From: Methylobacterium sp. Leaf99
Lineage (GTDB): Bacteria > Pseudomonadota > Alphaproteobacteria > Rhizobiales > Beijerinckiaceae
Length of the DNA: 64,000 nt
Direction: 5' to 3'
Assembly (NCBI RefSeq): GCF_001422375.1
Contig: NZ_LMMU01000001.1
Location: 124,223 to 188,222, forward strand
The position numbers and the translations under genes are program-made. The notes beneath the pieces are model-generated. The model saw nothing but the letters and a program-made list of their open reading frames with translations, was not told the origin of the DNA and did no database searches. Below, piece by piece: positions 9,768-18,747 of this stretch (its first letter is position 1; the number at the start of each line of letters is the position of its first letter).

Positions 9768-10751
9768 ATGCCCCCGTTGATCCGCGTCCTCCTCCTGCTG
9801 CCGCTCGCCGTCGCGATGCCGAATCCGGCCGGCGCGCAGAACTTCTTCGAGGAGCTGTTCGGGATCGGGCGCGCGGCCAAGCCACCGGTGCCGCCGCGCG
9901 GCGTCCCGGGCGGTATGCAGCCCGGTACGCCGCTGGCGCCGCCTCCCGGCGCGCCGGGCGATGCGCCGGCCGCCGAGGCGCCCCGTGCGCCGGCCGCGCC
10001 GAAGCAGCCCGTCGTCCTGAAGGCCCCGGCGGAGGACAACGTCATTGGCCAGGAGCTGATGTACAACGGCCTCAGCGGCACCCTGAAACTGGAGAAGGCG
10101 GCCGCCGGGACCACGGCGCGCATCACCCTGCCGGGCACCAAGATTTCAGCGCCGAGCGAGAGCTGCACGGTCCCGTGGAACGGCGGCACGCCCGTGGCCC
10201 TTACCTCGGAGGGCCGTCCCGACGGTCTGCCCCGCTTCGAGGCGACGGGCGGCGAGTGCCCCCTCCGGTTCGAGGTGGTCGAGGGGGGCGTCCTCGTGAC
10301 GTCGTTGGGCTCCAGCCGGATCTGCACCGTGACGACGGCCGACTGCGCCACCACTCCGACGGGCCTGTGGGGCCCAGCCGCCGCGACTCTGATCCCCCGT
10401 TCCGTCGAGTTCGACGGTGCGCGCGGCACGGCCGACCGGGCGGTGCGCGAGAACTACAAACTGATGACCCAGCGGGCGCGGGGCCAGGATGTTCGCCCCA
10501 TCGTCACCGAACAGGCGGCGTTCTCCTCCGATCGTGAGCAACTCTGCCGGACCTACGCGCGGGAGGGGGCCCACGGCTTCTGCAACCTGCGTTTCACCGA
10601 AGGCCGCGCCCTGGCGCTCGCCACGCGCCTCGGCGTCAACACCGCCGCCGCCCCGACGGCGTCGGCAACCCCGCGCCCGCGCCGCAAGCCGCAGCCGTCC
10701 GTCGATGGCATGAACCCGGATGCCGGCGGCGCGACGGGCTTCCCGGATTAG
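9768..10751 (+). CDS. Exported protein of unknown function, Pro-rich N-terminal region
   Basis: A 327-residue protein with a clear signal peptide (MPPLIRVLLLLPLAVAMPNPAGA/Q). A Pro/Ala-rich linker (about 30-95) precedes a globular part that contains four well-spaced cysteines around SESCTVPW, GGECPLRF, SRICTVTTADC and QLCRTYAREGAHGFCNLRF, suggesting periplasmic disulfides. The C-terminus is again basic and Pro-rich. The ATG at 9768 has a GGAAAG ribosome site; an in-frame ATG at 9744 lacks one. I do not recognise a family. It lies between dnaK and a YqgE gene on the opposite strand. Confidence 0.65.
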   Translation: MPPLIRVLLLLPLAVAMPNPAGAQNFFEELFGIGRAAKPPVPPRGVPGGMQPGTPLAPPPGAPGDAPAAEAPRAPAAPKQPVVLKAPAEDNVIGQELMYNGLSGTLKLEKAAAGTTARITLPGTKISAPSESCTVPWNGGTPVALTSEGRPDGLPRFEATGGECPLRFEVVEGGVLVTSLGSSRICTVTTADCATTPTGLWGPAAATLIPRSVEFDGARGTADRAVRENYKLMTQRARGQDVRPIVTEQAAFSSDREQLCRTYAREGAHGFCNLRFTEGRALALATRLGVNTAAAPTASATPRPRRKPQPSVDGMNPDAGGATGFPD

Positions 10752-10764
10752 AATTTTCGATGGG

Positions 10765-11373
10765 TCAGGCGTGACCCGCGCTGACCGACAGCATGGCCGG
10801 ATCGATGCCGATGCCGCGCAGGGTCCGTTCGTACTTGGACTCCAGGGCCGTGTTGAAGATCAGCTCCGGATCGGCCGGGCAGGTCAGCCAGCCGTTGGCC
10901 AGGATCTCGTTCTCGAGCTGTCCGGCCTGCCAGCCGGCATACCCCAACGCCAGGACGGCACTGGCGGGACCCTGGCCGTCGGCGATGGCGCGGAGGATAT
11001 CGACGGTGGCGGTGAGGCAGATCCCGTCGTCGATGATCAGGGTCGATTGATCGATGTGAAAATCGTCCGTGTGCAGGACGAAGCCGCGCTTGGCGTCCAC
11101 GGGACCGCCCATGAGCACGGGCATGTGGCCGACCCGCTCGCGCAGCCGGATGGCGTCGGCCTCCTGGGCGATCTCGAGCTGGATCAGGAGATCCGGCATG
11201 TCGAGATTCTGGATCGCCTTGTTGAGGATGATGCCCATGGCCCCATCGGCGGAATGGGCGCAGAGGTAGATCACCGAGCGCGCGAATCGTGCATCGGTCA
11301 GCCCCGGCATGGCGATGAGGAACTGGCCATCGAGGTAGGCGGGATCGGCCGTCCGGGATCGGGAGGTCTGCAT
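10765..11373 (-). CDS. YqgE/AlgH family protein
   Basis: A 202-residue DUF179 protein. Characteristic segments are [41 protein letters not shown] near the start, then [17 protein letters not shown], and FALGY-like [25 protein letters not shown]. Family members (AlgH of Pseudomonas) are proposed transcriptional or signalling modulators, but no biochemical activity is firmly known. It is convergent with the exported-protein gene (13 bp apart) and divergent from the peroxiredoxin gene. Confidence 0.88.
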   Translation of the reverse strand: MQTSRSRTADPAYLDGQFLIAMPGLTDARFARSVIYLCAHSADGAMGIILNKAIQNLDMPDLLIQLEIAQEADAIRLRERVGHMPVLMGGPVDAKRGFVLHTDDFHIDQSTLIIDDGICLTATVDILRAIADGQGPASAVLALGYAGWQAGQLENEILANGWLTCPADPELIFNTALESKYERTLRGIGIDPAMLSVSAGHA

Positions 11374-11541
11374 GGCGGCATGCTACGCCCGTCACTGGCC
11401 TAGTCCAAGAACCAAACGTCGGGCGGGGCGCGGCATCGCTTTCACGGGAGCGTGTACGGCCCGCGTCCTCGCCTCGACAGGCTCGACCCCGCGCGATAGA
11501 CGGCTTCCACGCGCGGGCGCGACGCCCACAGGAGATCACCC

Positions 11542-12024
11542 ATGACGATCCAGGTTGGCGACCATCTTCCCCAGGTCACGTTCCGCGTCAGCGGCAAGGA
11601 CGGTCCCGAGGCCCGGACCACGGACGACGTGTTCAAGGGCCGCCGCGTCGTCCTCGTCGGCGTCCCGGGCGCCTTCACCCCCAGTTGCCACCGCAACCAC
11701 CTGCCGGGCTTCGTCGAGAAGCTGGCCGAGATCAAGGCGCGCGGTATCGACGCCGTGGCGATCACCTCCGTCAACGACGTGTTCGTCCTCGACGCCTGGC
11801 AGAAGGCCAGCGCCGCCGAGGGGCTCGAATTCCTCGCCGACGGCAACGCCGAGTTCGCCAAGGCCCTGGGCCTCGACATGGACGGCACGGGCTTCGGCCT
11901 CGGCCCGCGCTCGAAGCGTTACGCCATGCTGGTGGAAGATGGCGTGGTGCGGGTGCTCAACATCGAGGATTCGCCGGCCAAGACCGAGATTTCCGGTGTC
12001 GACGCGCTGCTGAAGGTCATCTGA
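11542..12024 (+). CDS. Peroxiredoxin (Prx5/AhpE-like, thiol peroxidase)
   Basis: A 160-residue peroxiredoxin of the Prx5 type that reduces hydrogen peroxide and organic hydroperoxides in the cytoplasm. The peroxidatic Cys sits in GVPGAFTPSCHRNHLPGF at about residue 49, with the conserved Thr at T-P-S-C. No second conserved Cys is obvious in the C-terminal half, so it probably relies on glutathione, glutaredoxin or thioredoxin for resolution. An AGGAG ribosome site lies 7 bp upstream, and a strong terminator follows directly. Confidence 0.9.
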   Translation: MTIQVGDHLPQVTFRVSGKDGPEARTTDDVFKGRRVVLVGVPGAFTPSCHRNHLPGFVEKLAEIKARGIDAVAITSVNDVFVLDAWQKASAAEGLEFLADGNAEFAKALGLDMDGTGFGLGPRSKRYAMLVEDGVVRVLNIEDSPAKTEISGVDALLKVI

Positions 12025-12052
12025 ACCGCCCATTTCGGTCGAGACGTTGCGA

Positions 12053-12078
12053 GCCCGGGGCAAAACCCCGGGCTTTTT
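12053..12078 (+). terminator. Rho-independent terminator after the peroxiredoxin gene
   Basis: An 8-bp perfect GC stem (GCCCGGGG / CCCCGGGC) with a CAAAA loop is followed by five Ts, about 30 bp past the stop codon. This is a textbook intrinsic terminator for the plus strand. Confidence 0.9.
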
Positions 12079-12206
12079 CGTGAGTCCCTCCGAATTCGGA
12101 AGTTTCGAAACATTCGGGCGAACGCTTCATCAAGCTTTCATCGGACCGAATTCTGGTGGATATTGCCGCCTCGGGAATCATCCGAGATTTCGCCCGGGAG
12201 AACGTC

Positions 12207-12644
12207 ATGTCCTTTCGTTCCCACACCCGTGTCCTCATCTTCGTGGCTGCCCTGGCGGTGACGACACCCGCCATCGCGGAGGACGCGAAGGTTACAGCGC
12301 AGGCGGCCGCCGACCGTTGGGATCAGAGCTTCAATGCCGGCGACATGGACGCCTTGAGCAGGCTGTACGGCCCCGACGCGGAGGTCGTCACCAAGGGCGC
12401 GCCGCTTGCGGACGGCCCCGGCATCCAGACCTACTTTGCTAACCTGAAGTCGAAAGGGTTCGCCGACCACAAGGTCACGGTCCAGTCGGCGAAGGCGAAG
12501 GGCGACCTCCTCATCGCCAGTGGACGCTGGGAGGCCAGTGGACCGGGGGACGGTGGCGCCCGGAAGGTGTTCAGCGGAAACTGGGTCAACGTCCTGGAGC
12601 GCCAGGGCGACGGCTGGCGGACGGTGCTGCACACCTGGAACTGA
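12207..12644 (+). CDS. Exported NTF2-like / DUF4440-type protein
   Basis: A 145-residue protein with a signal peptide (MSFRSHTRVLIFVAALAVTTPAIA/E). The mature part has the SnoaL/NTF2-like pattern seen in the SgcJ/EcaC and DUF4440 families: VTAQAAADRWDQSFNAGDMDALSRLYGPDAEVVTKGAPLADG, an amphipathic strand region, and a C-terminal NVLERQGDGWRTVLHTWN. These small cone-shaped proteins bind ligands or act as isomerases; the substrate is unknown. Start at 12207 is supported by GGGAG and the signal peptide. It stands alone between the peroxiredoxin terminator and thrB on the opposite strand. Confidence 0.75.
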   Translation: MSFRSHTRVLIFVAALAVTTPAIAEDAKVTAQAAADRWDQSFNAGDMDALSRLYGPDAEVVTKGAPLADGPGIQTYFANLKSKGFADHKVTVQSAKAKGDLLIASGRWEASGPGDGGARKVFSGNWVNVLERQGDGWRTVLHTWN

Positions 12645-12657
12645 CGGGCAGCCCCGA

Positions 12658-13623
12658 TCAGGCACCGCGTCCGTAATCCTCGGCCCGTGTCACCGTGCGG
12701 TGGAAGGCCAGCCTGCGATCGTATTCCAGGGGGTCCTTGGGCTGGACCAGGGCGCCCGGCGGCACGTTCAGCCAATCGACGAGGCGGGTGAGCAGGAAGC
12801 GCAGGGCCGCGCCGCGGCACAGGATCGGCAGGGCCGCGACTTCCTCGGCGGTCAGGGCTCGGACGGACTCGTAGCCCGCGAAAAGAGCCGTGCCCCGGTC
12901 GCGGTGGAAGGTGCCGTCGGCCTCGAAGCACCAGGCGTTGAGGCAGATGGCGAGATCGTAGGCGAAGGCGTCGGTGCAGGCGAAATAGAAGTCGATGAGG
13001 CCGGACAGGTCGTCGCCGATGAAGAAGACGTTGTCGGTGAAGAGATCGGCGTGGATCACGCCCGAGGGCAGGCCGCGCGGCCAGCCCGCTTCGAGGACGG
13101 TGAGGTCTTCGCGCACGCGCGCGGCCAGCCCCGGCGCGACGGTGTCGGCCTGGGCGTCCGCACTTCGAAACAGCGGGCCCCACGCCTCAACCGAGAGGTT
13201 GTTGTCGCGGCGCATGCCGAAATCGCCGCCGGCGGCGTGGAGACCGGCGAGGGCCCGACCGAGGGCCCGGCAATGGTCGGGGGTCGGCCGCTTGACCGAG
13301 ACACCCTCCAGAAAGCTGACGATCACAGCCGGCCGGCCGCACAGTTCGCCCAGGCTCACGCCGGCCCGGTTCCGGATCGGCTGCGGACAGGCGAGTCCCC
13401 GCGCGGCGAGATGCTCCATGAGGTTGAGGAAGAACGGCAGATCGTCCGCCCGCACCCGCTTCTCGTAGAGGGTGAGGATATAGGAGCCCGCCGTGGTGTG
13501 GACGAAGAAGTTGGTGTTCTCGACGCCCTCGGCGATGCCCTTGTAGGAGAGCAGGGTGCCGATGTCGTAGGCGCCGAGGAAGTCGGTCAGCGCCTCGTCG
13601 GAAACCTCGGTGTAGACGGCCAC
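12658..13623 (-). CDS. thrB: Homoserine kinase type II (ThrB, aminoglycoside-phosphotransferase fold)
   Basis: A 321-residue kinase that phosphorylates homoserine on the way to threonine. It belongs to the APH-fold type common in alphaproteobacteria rather than the GHMP type. Visible features are the glycine-rich start GIAEGVENTNFFVHT, the catalytic loop GVIHADLFTDNVFF (HxDxxxDN) and the metal-binding GLIDFYFACTD. The start codon is GTG at 13621-13623. It follows ispH in the same direction after about 90 bp, and the gene pair ispH-thrB is a common alphaproteobacterial neighbourhood. Confidence 0.93.
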   Translation of the reverse strand: MAVYTEVSDEALTDFLGAYDIGTLLSYKGIAEGVENTNFFVHTTAGSYILTLYEKRVRADDLPFFLNLMEHLAARGLACPQPIRNRAGVSLGELCGRPAVIVSFLEGVSVKRPTPDHCRALGRALAGLHAAGGDFGMRRDNNLSVEAWGPLFRSADAQADTVAPGLAARVREDLTVLEAGWPRGLPSGVIHADLFTDNVFFIGDDLSGLIDFYFACTDAFAYDLAICLNAWCFEADGTFHRDRGTALFAGYESVRALTAEEVAALPILCRGAALRFLLTRLVDWLNVPPGALVQPKDPLEYDRRLAFHRTVTRAEDYGRGA

Positions 13624-13713
13624 GGGCGTTTCGCTCGAACAGTTGAGAGGGTCAAAATGCGCAAGGGCGCCGATGGGCGCCCCTGCTGATCGAACCGGGC
13701 TTGGAGCCGATGC

Positions 13714-14715
13714 CTATTCGGCGGCTTCGCTGCGCAGTTCGCGCGGCAGCGGGAAGGACATGTCCTCCACCACCGTCGAGACCGTGTCCACCGTGACGGT
13801 GTAGCGGGCCGCGAATGCATCGATGATCTCTTCCACCAGCACTTCCGGAGCCGAGGCGCCGGCGGTGAGGCCGAGGCGGCGTACATCCTTGAACGCCTCC
13901 CAGTCGATCTCCTCGGCGCGGAGCACGAGGCGGGTGATCGGGCAGCCGACGCGCTCGGCGACCTCGCGCAGGCGCTGCGAGTTCGAGGAGTTCGAGGACC
14001 CCACGACGATCACGGCATCGACGAGCGGTGCCACCTGCTTCACCGCTTCCTGACGGTTCGTGGTGGCGTAGCAGATGTCGTCCTTGTGCGGACCGGTGAT
14101 GGTCGGGAACTTCGCCTTCAGCGCCGCGACGATGTGCCGAGTGTCGTCCACCGACAGGGTCGTCTGCGTCACCCAGGCGAGGTTGTCGCGGCTCTCGGGC
14201 TCGAGGGCGGCGATCTGCTCGAGATCCTCCACCAGGGTGATGGAGCCGGCGGGGAGCTGGCCCATGGTGCCGACCACTTCCGGGTGGCCGGAATGGCCGA
14301 CGAGGAGGACGTGGCGGCCGCGCTTGTGGTGGATCTCGGCTTCACGGTGAACCTTGGTCACCAGGGGGCAGGTGGCGTCGATGGTGGTGAGCCCGCGCGA
14401 ATCGGCGTTGTTGGGAACCGTCTTCGCCACGCCGTGGGCGGAGAAGATCACCGGGGCCGAGCCGTCCGGCACCTCGTCGAGTTCGCGCACGAACACGGCG
14501 CCTTTCCGCTTCAGGCTCTCGACCACGTATTTGTTGTGGACGATCTCGTGGCGCACGTAGACCGGGGGTCCGTAGATGGCCAGCGCCCGTTCGACCACGT
14601 CGATGGCCCGCACCACGCCGGCGCAGAAGCCGCGCGGGGCACACAGCAGAATCTCCAGGGGAGGCTTCTCAGCGTCCACGGGGGCGGTCTGGGTCGTCGG
14701 GAGTGCATCGCTCAT
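13714..14715 (-). CDS. ispH: 4-hydroxy-3-methylbut-2-enyl diphosphate reductase
   Basis: A 333-residue iron-sulfur enzyme that makes IPP and DMAPP in the last step of the MEP isoprenoid pathway. The three cluster cysteines are visible at Cys31 ([13 protein letters not shown]), Cys116 ([11 protein letters not shown]) and Cys215 ([10 protein letters not shown]), along with the substrate-binding HGV, HPE and SSNS.R motifs. The start MSDALPTT is chosen because upstream sequence in the frame is not conserved. A 7-bp stem at 13665-13682 just beyond its stop may be a weak terminator before thrB. Confidence 0.96.
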   Translation of the reverse strand: MSDALPTTQTAPVDAEKPPLEILLCAPRGFCAGVVRAIDVVERALAIYGPPVYVRHEIVHNKYVVESLKRKGAVFVRELDEVPDGSAPVIFSAHGVAKTVPNNADSRGLTTIDATCPLVTKVHREAEIHHKRGRHVLLVGHSGHPEVVGTMGQLPAGSITLVEDLEQIAALEPESRDNLAWVTQTTLSVDDTRHIVAALKAKFPTITGPHKDDICYATTNRQEAVKQVAPLVDAVIVVGSSNSSNSQRLREVAERVGCPITRLVLRAEEIDWEAFKDVRRLGLTAGASAPEVLVEEIIDAFAARYTVTVDTVSTVVEDMSFPLPRELRSEAAE

Positions 14716-14815
14716 GATAGCCGGGATGTGGCGAGGCTGGGCCGCCCCTGTCAACCGGTCATAGCCCAAAACCGTCGGAAAGGCACGGGCCGGCGTATCA
14801 AACTCCGTCGGCGCG

Positions 14816-16219
14816 TCATGTCGGCCCACCCGCCATCGCCCCCTCCAGCACCGAGAAGATGCGCGGATCGGCGCAATGGGCGACGTTGAAGCGCAGGAAT
14901 CGCGTGCCGGCGCCCGAGGTGCTGAACGCCGCGCCCGGCGCCAGCACCACCCCTTCGGCCAGCGCCCGGCGGGCGACATCGCCCGAATCGAGGCCGTCCG
15001 GCAGGCTCATCCAGAGGAACAGGCCGCCGCGCGGCTCCGTCCACAGTTTCAGCCCGCACGCCTCCAGGCGCCGGGCCGCGAGGCCACGGTCGCGCGCGAG
15101 TTTTTCGCGGATCTCGGACAGGTGCCGGCGGTAGGTCCCGTCCGTGATGAGGCGGTGCATCAGCACGGCGGCGAGGTGCCCGTTGCCGAGGCTCATGGCG
15201 AGCTTGAGGTCGATGAGCGGTTCGATCCAGTCGGCCCGCACGGCGAGGAAGCCGCAGCGCACGGAGGCCGACAGGGTCTTCGAGAAGCTGCCGACCTGGA
15301 TCACCCGCTGGAGTCCGTCGAATCCGGCGAGACGCGGGGCCGGCTCCGGTTCGAGGTCGCCGAAGATGTCGTCCTCGATGATCAGGGTGTCGTGCGCCTC
15401 CGCGAGCTTCAGCACCCGGTGGACCGTCGCCGGGGCGAGCGTCGCGCCCGTGGGGTTATGGAGGGCCGAATTGGTCAGGTAGAATCGGGGATGGTGCGCG
15501 GCCAGAAGCGTCTCCAGGGCCGCCAGATCCGGCCCCGATGGGGTGAACGGCACACCGATCACCTGCACCCGGTGGGCGCGCAGGAGCGCGTGATAGTTGA
15601 AGTAGCAGGGGTCATCCACCACCACGGTGTCGCCGGGCGCCAGGAGGAAGCGGCACAGGAGGTCGACGGCCTGCGTCGCCGAATCGACGAGCAGGATCTG
15701 GTCGGCATCGGCCGCCACGCCCTTCTCCTCCATGCGGCGCGCGATCTGGGCGCGGAGCGCGGCCAGCCCCAGGGGCTGGTCGTAGCAGACGAGATCACGG
15801 GTCCCCTCCCGCGACAGGTGGCGCAGGCCCCGGCGGATGGCGTCGCCGGGCATCCAGTCCGTGGGCAGCCAGCCGGAACCGGGTTTCAGCAGACTCGGGC
15901 CGGACTGCATCGACTGGCGGGTGATCCAGAGGGGATCGACGGCCCGGTCGAGTTCCGGCCCCACGGTCTTGAGGCAGAGTGGCCGGGTCTTGCCGGCGAC
16001 GTAGAAGCCCGAGCCCCGCCGCGCCACGATGGCGCCCTCCGCGCCGAGCCGGTCGTAGGCCTCCACCACGGTGGATTTCGACACGCCCATGGATTCGGCG
16101 AAGCTTCGCACCGAGGGCAGCCGGGCGCCGGGGGCGAGGGTCCGGCTGGCGATCCGCTCGGCGATGGCCTGCGTCACCGTCTCGACCAGGGTCGGCATCG
16201 CCGGCGCGCGGGCCTTCAT
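14816..16219 (-). CDS. MocR-type PLP-dependent transcriptional regulator (GntR + aminotransferase I domain)
   Basis: A 467-residue fusion. Residues about 5-75 form a GntR winged helix ([41 protein letters not shown]). The rest is an aminotransferase class I domain with the PLP lysine in [17 protein letters not shown] and the PLP-pocket region [16 protein letters not shown]. Such regulators use PLP or an amino compound as effector; they are usually autoregulated and control a divergent gene. Here the divergent neighbour is a DUF1127 gene 123 bp away. The start [11 protein letters not shown] is chosen because the winged helix follows at once. The effector is unknown. Confidence 0.88.
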   Translation of the reverse strand: MKARAPAMPTLVETVTQAIAERIASRTLAPGARLPSVRSFAESMGVSKSTVVEAYDRLGAEGAIVARRGSGFYVAGKTRPLCLKTVGPELDRAVDPLWITRQSMQSGPSLLKPGSGWLPTDWMPGDAIRRGLRHLSREGTRDLVCYDQPLGLAALRAQIARRMEEKGVAADADQILLVDSATQAVDLLCRFLLAPGDTVVVDDPCYFNYHALLRAHRVQVIGVPFTPSGPDLAALETLLAAHHPRFYLTNSALHNPTGATLAPATVHRVLKLAEAHDTLIIEDDIFGDLEPEPAPRLAGFDGLQRVIQVGSFSKTLSASVRCGFLAVRADWIEPLIDLKLAMSLGNGHLAAVLMHRLITDGTYRRHLSEIREKLARDRGLAARRLEACGLKLWTEPRGGLFLWMSLPDGLDSGDVARRALAEGVVLAPGAAFSTSGAGTRFLRFNVAHCADPRIFSVLEGAMAGGPT

Positions 16220-16238
16220 CGCTTCAGTCCCTGTCTCT

Positions 16239-16277
16239 GTACGGTCCGGCCGTCCGGACAATTCAATGAAACCGTAC
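16239..16277. promoter_or_regulatory. Candidate operator between the MocR-type regulator and the DUF1127 gene
   Basis: The 123-bp divergent gap contains GTACGGT (16239-16245) and its inverse ACCGTAC (16271-16277), 32 bp apart centre to centre, about three helical turns. Between them is GTCCGGCCGTCCGGAC, in which GTCCGG is repeated in tandem. MocR/PdxR-type regulators commonly bind two spaced half-sites in such regions. The assignment to this regulator is inferred from position only. Confidence 0.45.
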
Positions 16278-16342
16278 GGCACTGTCCCTGTCGAGGCCAG
16301 TCCATCGCGGCGATGGTCGCGTCATCGACAAGGAGCACGGTC

Positions 16343-16654
16343 ATGACCGGCACGACGATCCGCGACACCGGGGGCGCAGCGCTTCCCCTCCCCTTCAGCC
16401 GTCTGCGCAACCGCCTGCGCAGGGCGCGCGGCATCCTGGCGGGACTTCTCGCCCCCGTGGCCGCCGGCCTGTCTCGCGCCGCCATCAATGCCCGCGTCCT
16501 GCGCCAACTCGGGGGCATGTCGGAACGCGAACTGAAGGATATCGGCCTCATCCGCCAGGATCTGTTCGATGCGGCCGCCCTGCGGCTCGACGGTGATGCG
16601 ACGAGCCTGCTTCTGTCCCGCCGCGACGAGCGCAAGGCCGCGCGGCATCGGTGA
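16343..16654 (+). CDS. DUF1127 domain-containing small protein
   Basis: A 103-residue basic protein. The C-terminal half carries the DUF1127 (YjiS-like) signature: RAAINARVLRQLGGMSERELKDIGLIRQDLFDAA, with the R-x-L...L..M.D.ELKDIGL..D helix-turn pattern. Short DUF1127 proteins in alphaproteobacteria are linked with RNA turnover and phosphate or carbon metabolism; the function of this longer member is not known. The N-terminal 50 residues are hydrophobic and Arg-rich (FSRLRNRLRRARGILAGLLAPVAAGL). An AAGGAG ribosome site lies upstream. The stop codon lies inside a 19-bp tandem duplication. Confidence 0.85.
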   Translation: MTGTTIRDTGGAALPLPFSRLRNRLRRARGILAGLLAPVAAGLSRAAINARVLRQLGGMSERELKDIGLIRQDLFDAAALRLDGDATSLLLSRRDERKAARHR

Positions 16655-16677
16655 GCCCGCGCGGCATCGGTGAGCCC
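16640..16677. repeat. Perfect 19-bp tandem duplication over the DUF1127 stop codon
   Basis: GCGCGGCATCGGTGAGCCC occurs twice back to back (16640-16658 and 16659-16677). The first copy contains the last codons and TGA stop of the DUF1127 gene; the second lies just outside it. It looks like a recent slippage or recombination duplication. Confidence 0.85.
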
Positions 16678-16857
16678 GGCGCGCGGGTGCTGATTCGCAC
16701 GGAGACGGCCCGGGGCCTGCATTCGAGGCCGGGGTCCGAATGGCGATCCAGGCGGAGGTGGTCTAAGACGGCGCGGTCCCGACATCCCTGGTCGCTGTGA
16801 GCACCGCGATCGCGACCGGCCATCTCCCGCCAGGATTCCACTCCAGCCAGGATTCTC

Positions 16858-18747
16858 ATGGCGAGCGCCGCGACCCACGTCAGCTTCCTGCCGCCCGTGC
16901 TGACGTTCCTGTCGGCGGCGGTGATCGGCGTGCCGATCTTCCGGCTCATCGGCCAGAGCGCCGTCCTCGGCTACCTCGTCGCCGGCGTGATCATCGGCCC
17001 ATTCGGCTTCTCCCTCATCGCCGAGCCCGAGACGGCGGCGAGTGTGGCCGAGCTCGGCGTGGTGCTGCTGCTCTTCATCGTCGGCCTCGAACTCCAGATC
17101 TCCCGCCTCGTCTCCATGCGGCGCGATATCTTCGGCCTCGGCACGGCGCAGCTCCTCGTCTGCACCGCGGTCCTCGCCGGCATCGGCTTCCTGTTCGGCC
17201 TGAAGCCATCGGCCGCCTTCGTCATCGGCATCGCCCTCGCCCTGTCGGCGACCGCCGTCGCCCTGCAGCTCCTGGAGGAGCGCGGCGACCTCGGCACGCC
17301 CTATGGCGGGCGCGCCTTCGCGGTGCTGCTGTTTCAGGACATCTCCGTGGTGGCGATCCTCGCCCTGATGCCGCTCTTCGCCTCGACGGGCGGCGTCGGC
17401 GGGGATGGCTGGCTCGTGTCCGCCCTGCAATCGACGGGCACCGTGGGCGCGGCCATCCTCGCCGTGGTGCTGGTGGGGCGCTACGGCCTCAACCCGTTCT
17501 TCGGCCTGCTCGCGGCCAGCGGCGCCCGCGAGGTAATGACGGCGGCCGCCCTTCTCGTGGTGCTCGGCACGGCCATGCTCATGGAGCATGTCGGCCTGTC
17601 CATGGCCATGGGGGCGTTCCTGGCCGGCGTGCTGCTCGCCGAGTCGAACTTCCGCCACCAGCTCGAGGCCGATATCGAGCCGTTCCGCGGCATGCTCCTC
17701 GGCCTGTTCTTCATGAGCGTCGGGATGTCCATCGACGGCGGCCTGCTGAAGGCCGAGTGGCCGTGGCTCCTCGGCGCCACCGCCGGCGCCATCCTCATCA
17801 AGGTCGGCCTCGTCGCCGGCCTGTTCCGCCTGTTCGGCTCGACCTGGCTCGACGCCGTGCGCGGCGGCGCCATCCTGGCGCCGGCGGGCGAATTCGCCTT
17901 CGTGCTCCTGCCCGTCGGCGGGGAGCTCGGCCTCATCGACGGGCCGAGCGGTCGCTTCGCCATCGCCCTCGCGGCCCTGACCATGCTGGTCGGCCCGGTG
18001 GCGGCGAAAGCCCTCGACAGCGCCCTCGCGCGCCGCCGCGGCGAACCCGACCTCGCCCCCGACACGGTGGAGAACACGGAAGCCCGCGTCCTCGTCGTCG
18101 GCTTCGGCCGCTTCGGTCAGATCCTGACCCAGGTGCTGCTCGCCGAGGGCATCAGCGTGACCGTCATCGACAAGGACGTGGAGCAGATCCGCTCCGCCTC
18201 GCGCTTCGGCTTCCGCATCTTCTACGGCGACGGCACCCGCCTCGACGTCCTGCGCGCCGCCGGCATCGGCCGGGCCGAACTGCTCTGCATCTGCGTCGAC
18301 GAGCCCGAATCCGCCCTCAAGATCGTCGACATCGTCCACGAGGAGTTCGCGAGCGTGCGGACCTACGTGCGGGCCTACGACCGCATGCACGCCGTCGAAC
18401 TCATGAACCGCGACGTGGATTTCCAGCTGCGCGAGACGGTGGATTCCGCCCTCGGCTTCGGCCGCGCCACCTTGGAGGGTCTGGGCGTCGCCCCGGAGGT
18501 GGCCGCCGCCGTCGCCGAGGACGTGCGCAAGCGCGATGTCGCCCGCCTCGTCCTGCAGCAGGCCGGGGCGCTCCCCGATGCCGCCGCCTGGATGCGCGGC
18601 GCCGCGCAGATCAAGCCCGAACCCCTCACCGAGCCCCAGCGCCCCTCGCGTGCCCTCAACGCCGAGACCCGCGACATCATCGGCACCAGGGCGCGCGAAG
18701 CCGCCACCCACACCCTCGAAGCCCGGGATCTTCCCTCCGATGCCTGA
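16858..18747 (+). CDS. Monovalent cation:proton antiporter, CPA2/Kef type with TrkA-N domain
   Basis: A 629-residue inner-membrane antiporter. Residues about 1-385 form 11-13 hydrophobic segments of the Na/H exchanger fold, with the Kef-type LIGQSAVLGYLVAGVIIGP at the start and the ion-site motif VLLFQDISVVAIL. Residues about 395-520 form a cytosolic Rossmann TrkA-N domain (VLVVGFGRFGQILTQVLLAEG) that binds NAD(H) and gates transport. Likely role: K+ or Na+ efflux and pH control. The 8-bp overlap with the MATE gene suggests co-translation. No KefF/KefG ancillary gene is adjacent. Confidence 0.92.
   Translation: MASAATHVSFLPPVLTFLSAAVIGVPIFRLIGQSAVLGYLVAGVIIGPFGFSLIAEPETAASVAELGVVLLLFIVGLELQISRLVSMRRDIFGLGTAQLLVCTAVLAGIGFLFGLKPSAAFVIGIALALSATAVALQLLEERGDLGTPYGGRAFAVLLFQDISVVAILALMPLFASTGGVGGDGWLVSALQSTGTVGAAILAVVLVGRYGLNPFFGLLAASGAREVMTAAALLVVLGTAMLMEHVGLSMAMGAFLAGVLLAESNFRHQLEADIEPFRGMLLGLFFMSVGMSIDGGLLKAEWPWLLGATAGAILIKVGLVAGLFRLFGSTWLDAVRGGAILAPAGEFAFVLLPVGGELGLIDGPSGRFAIALAALTMLVGPVAAKALDSALARRRGEPDLAPDTVENTEARVLVVGFGRFGQILTQVLLAEGISVTVIDKDVEQIRSASRFGFRIFYGDGTRLDVLRAAGIGRAELLCICVDEPESALKIVDIVHEEFASVRTYVRAYDRMHAVELMNRDVDFQLRETVDSALGFGRATLEGLGVAPEVAAAVAEDVRKRDVARLVLQQAGALPDAAAWMRGAAQIKPEPLTEPQRPSRALNAETRDIIGTRAREAATHTLEARDLPSDA

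Noticed and set aside
13664-13683. GC hairpin GGGCGCC/GGCGCCC between ispH and thrB as a terminator
   Set aside because: The stem is only 7 bp and there is no convincing T-run, so it is mentioned under ispH but not called as a feature.
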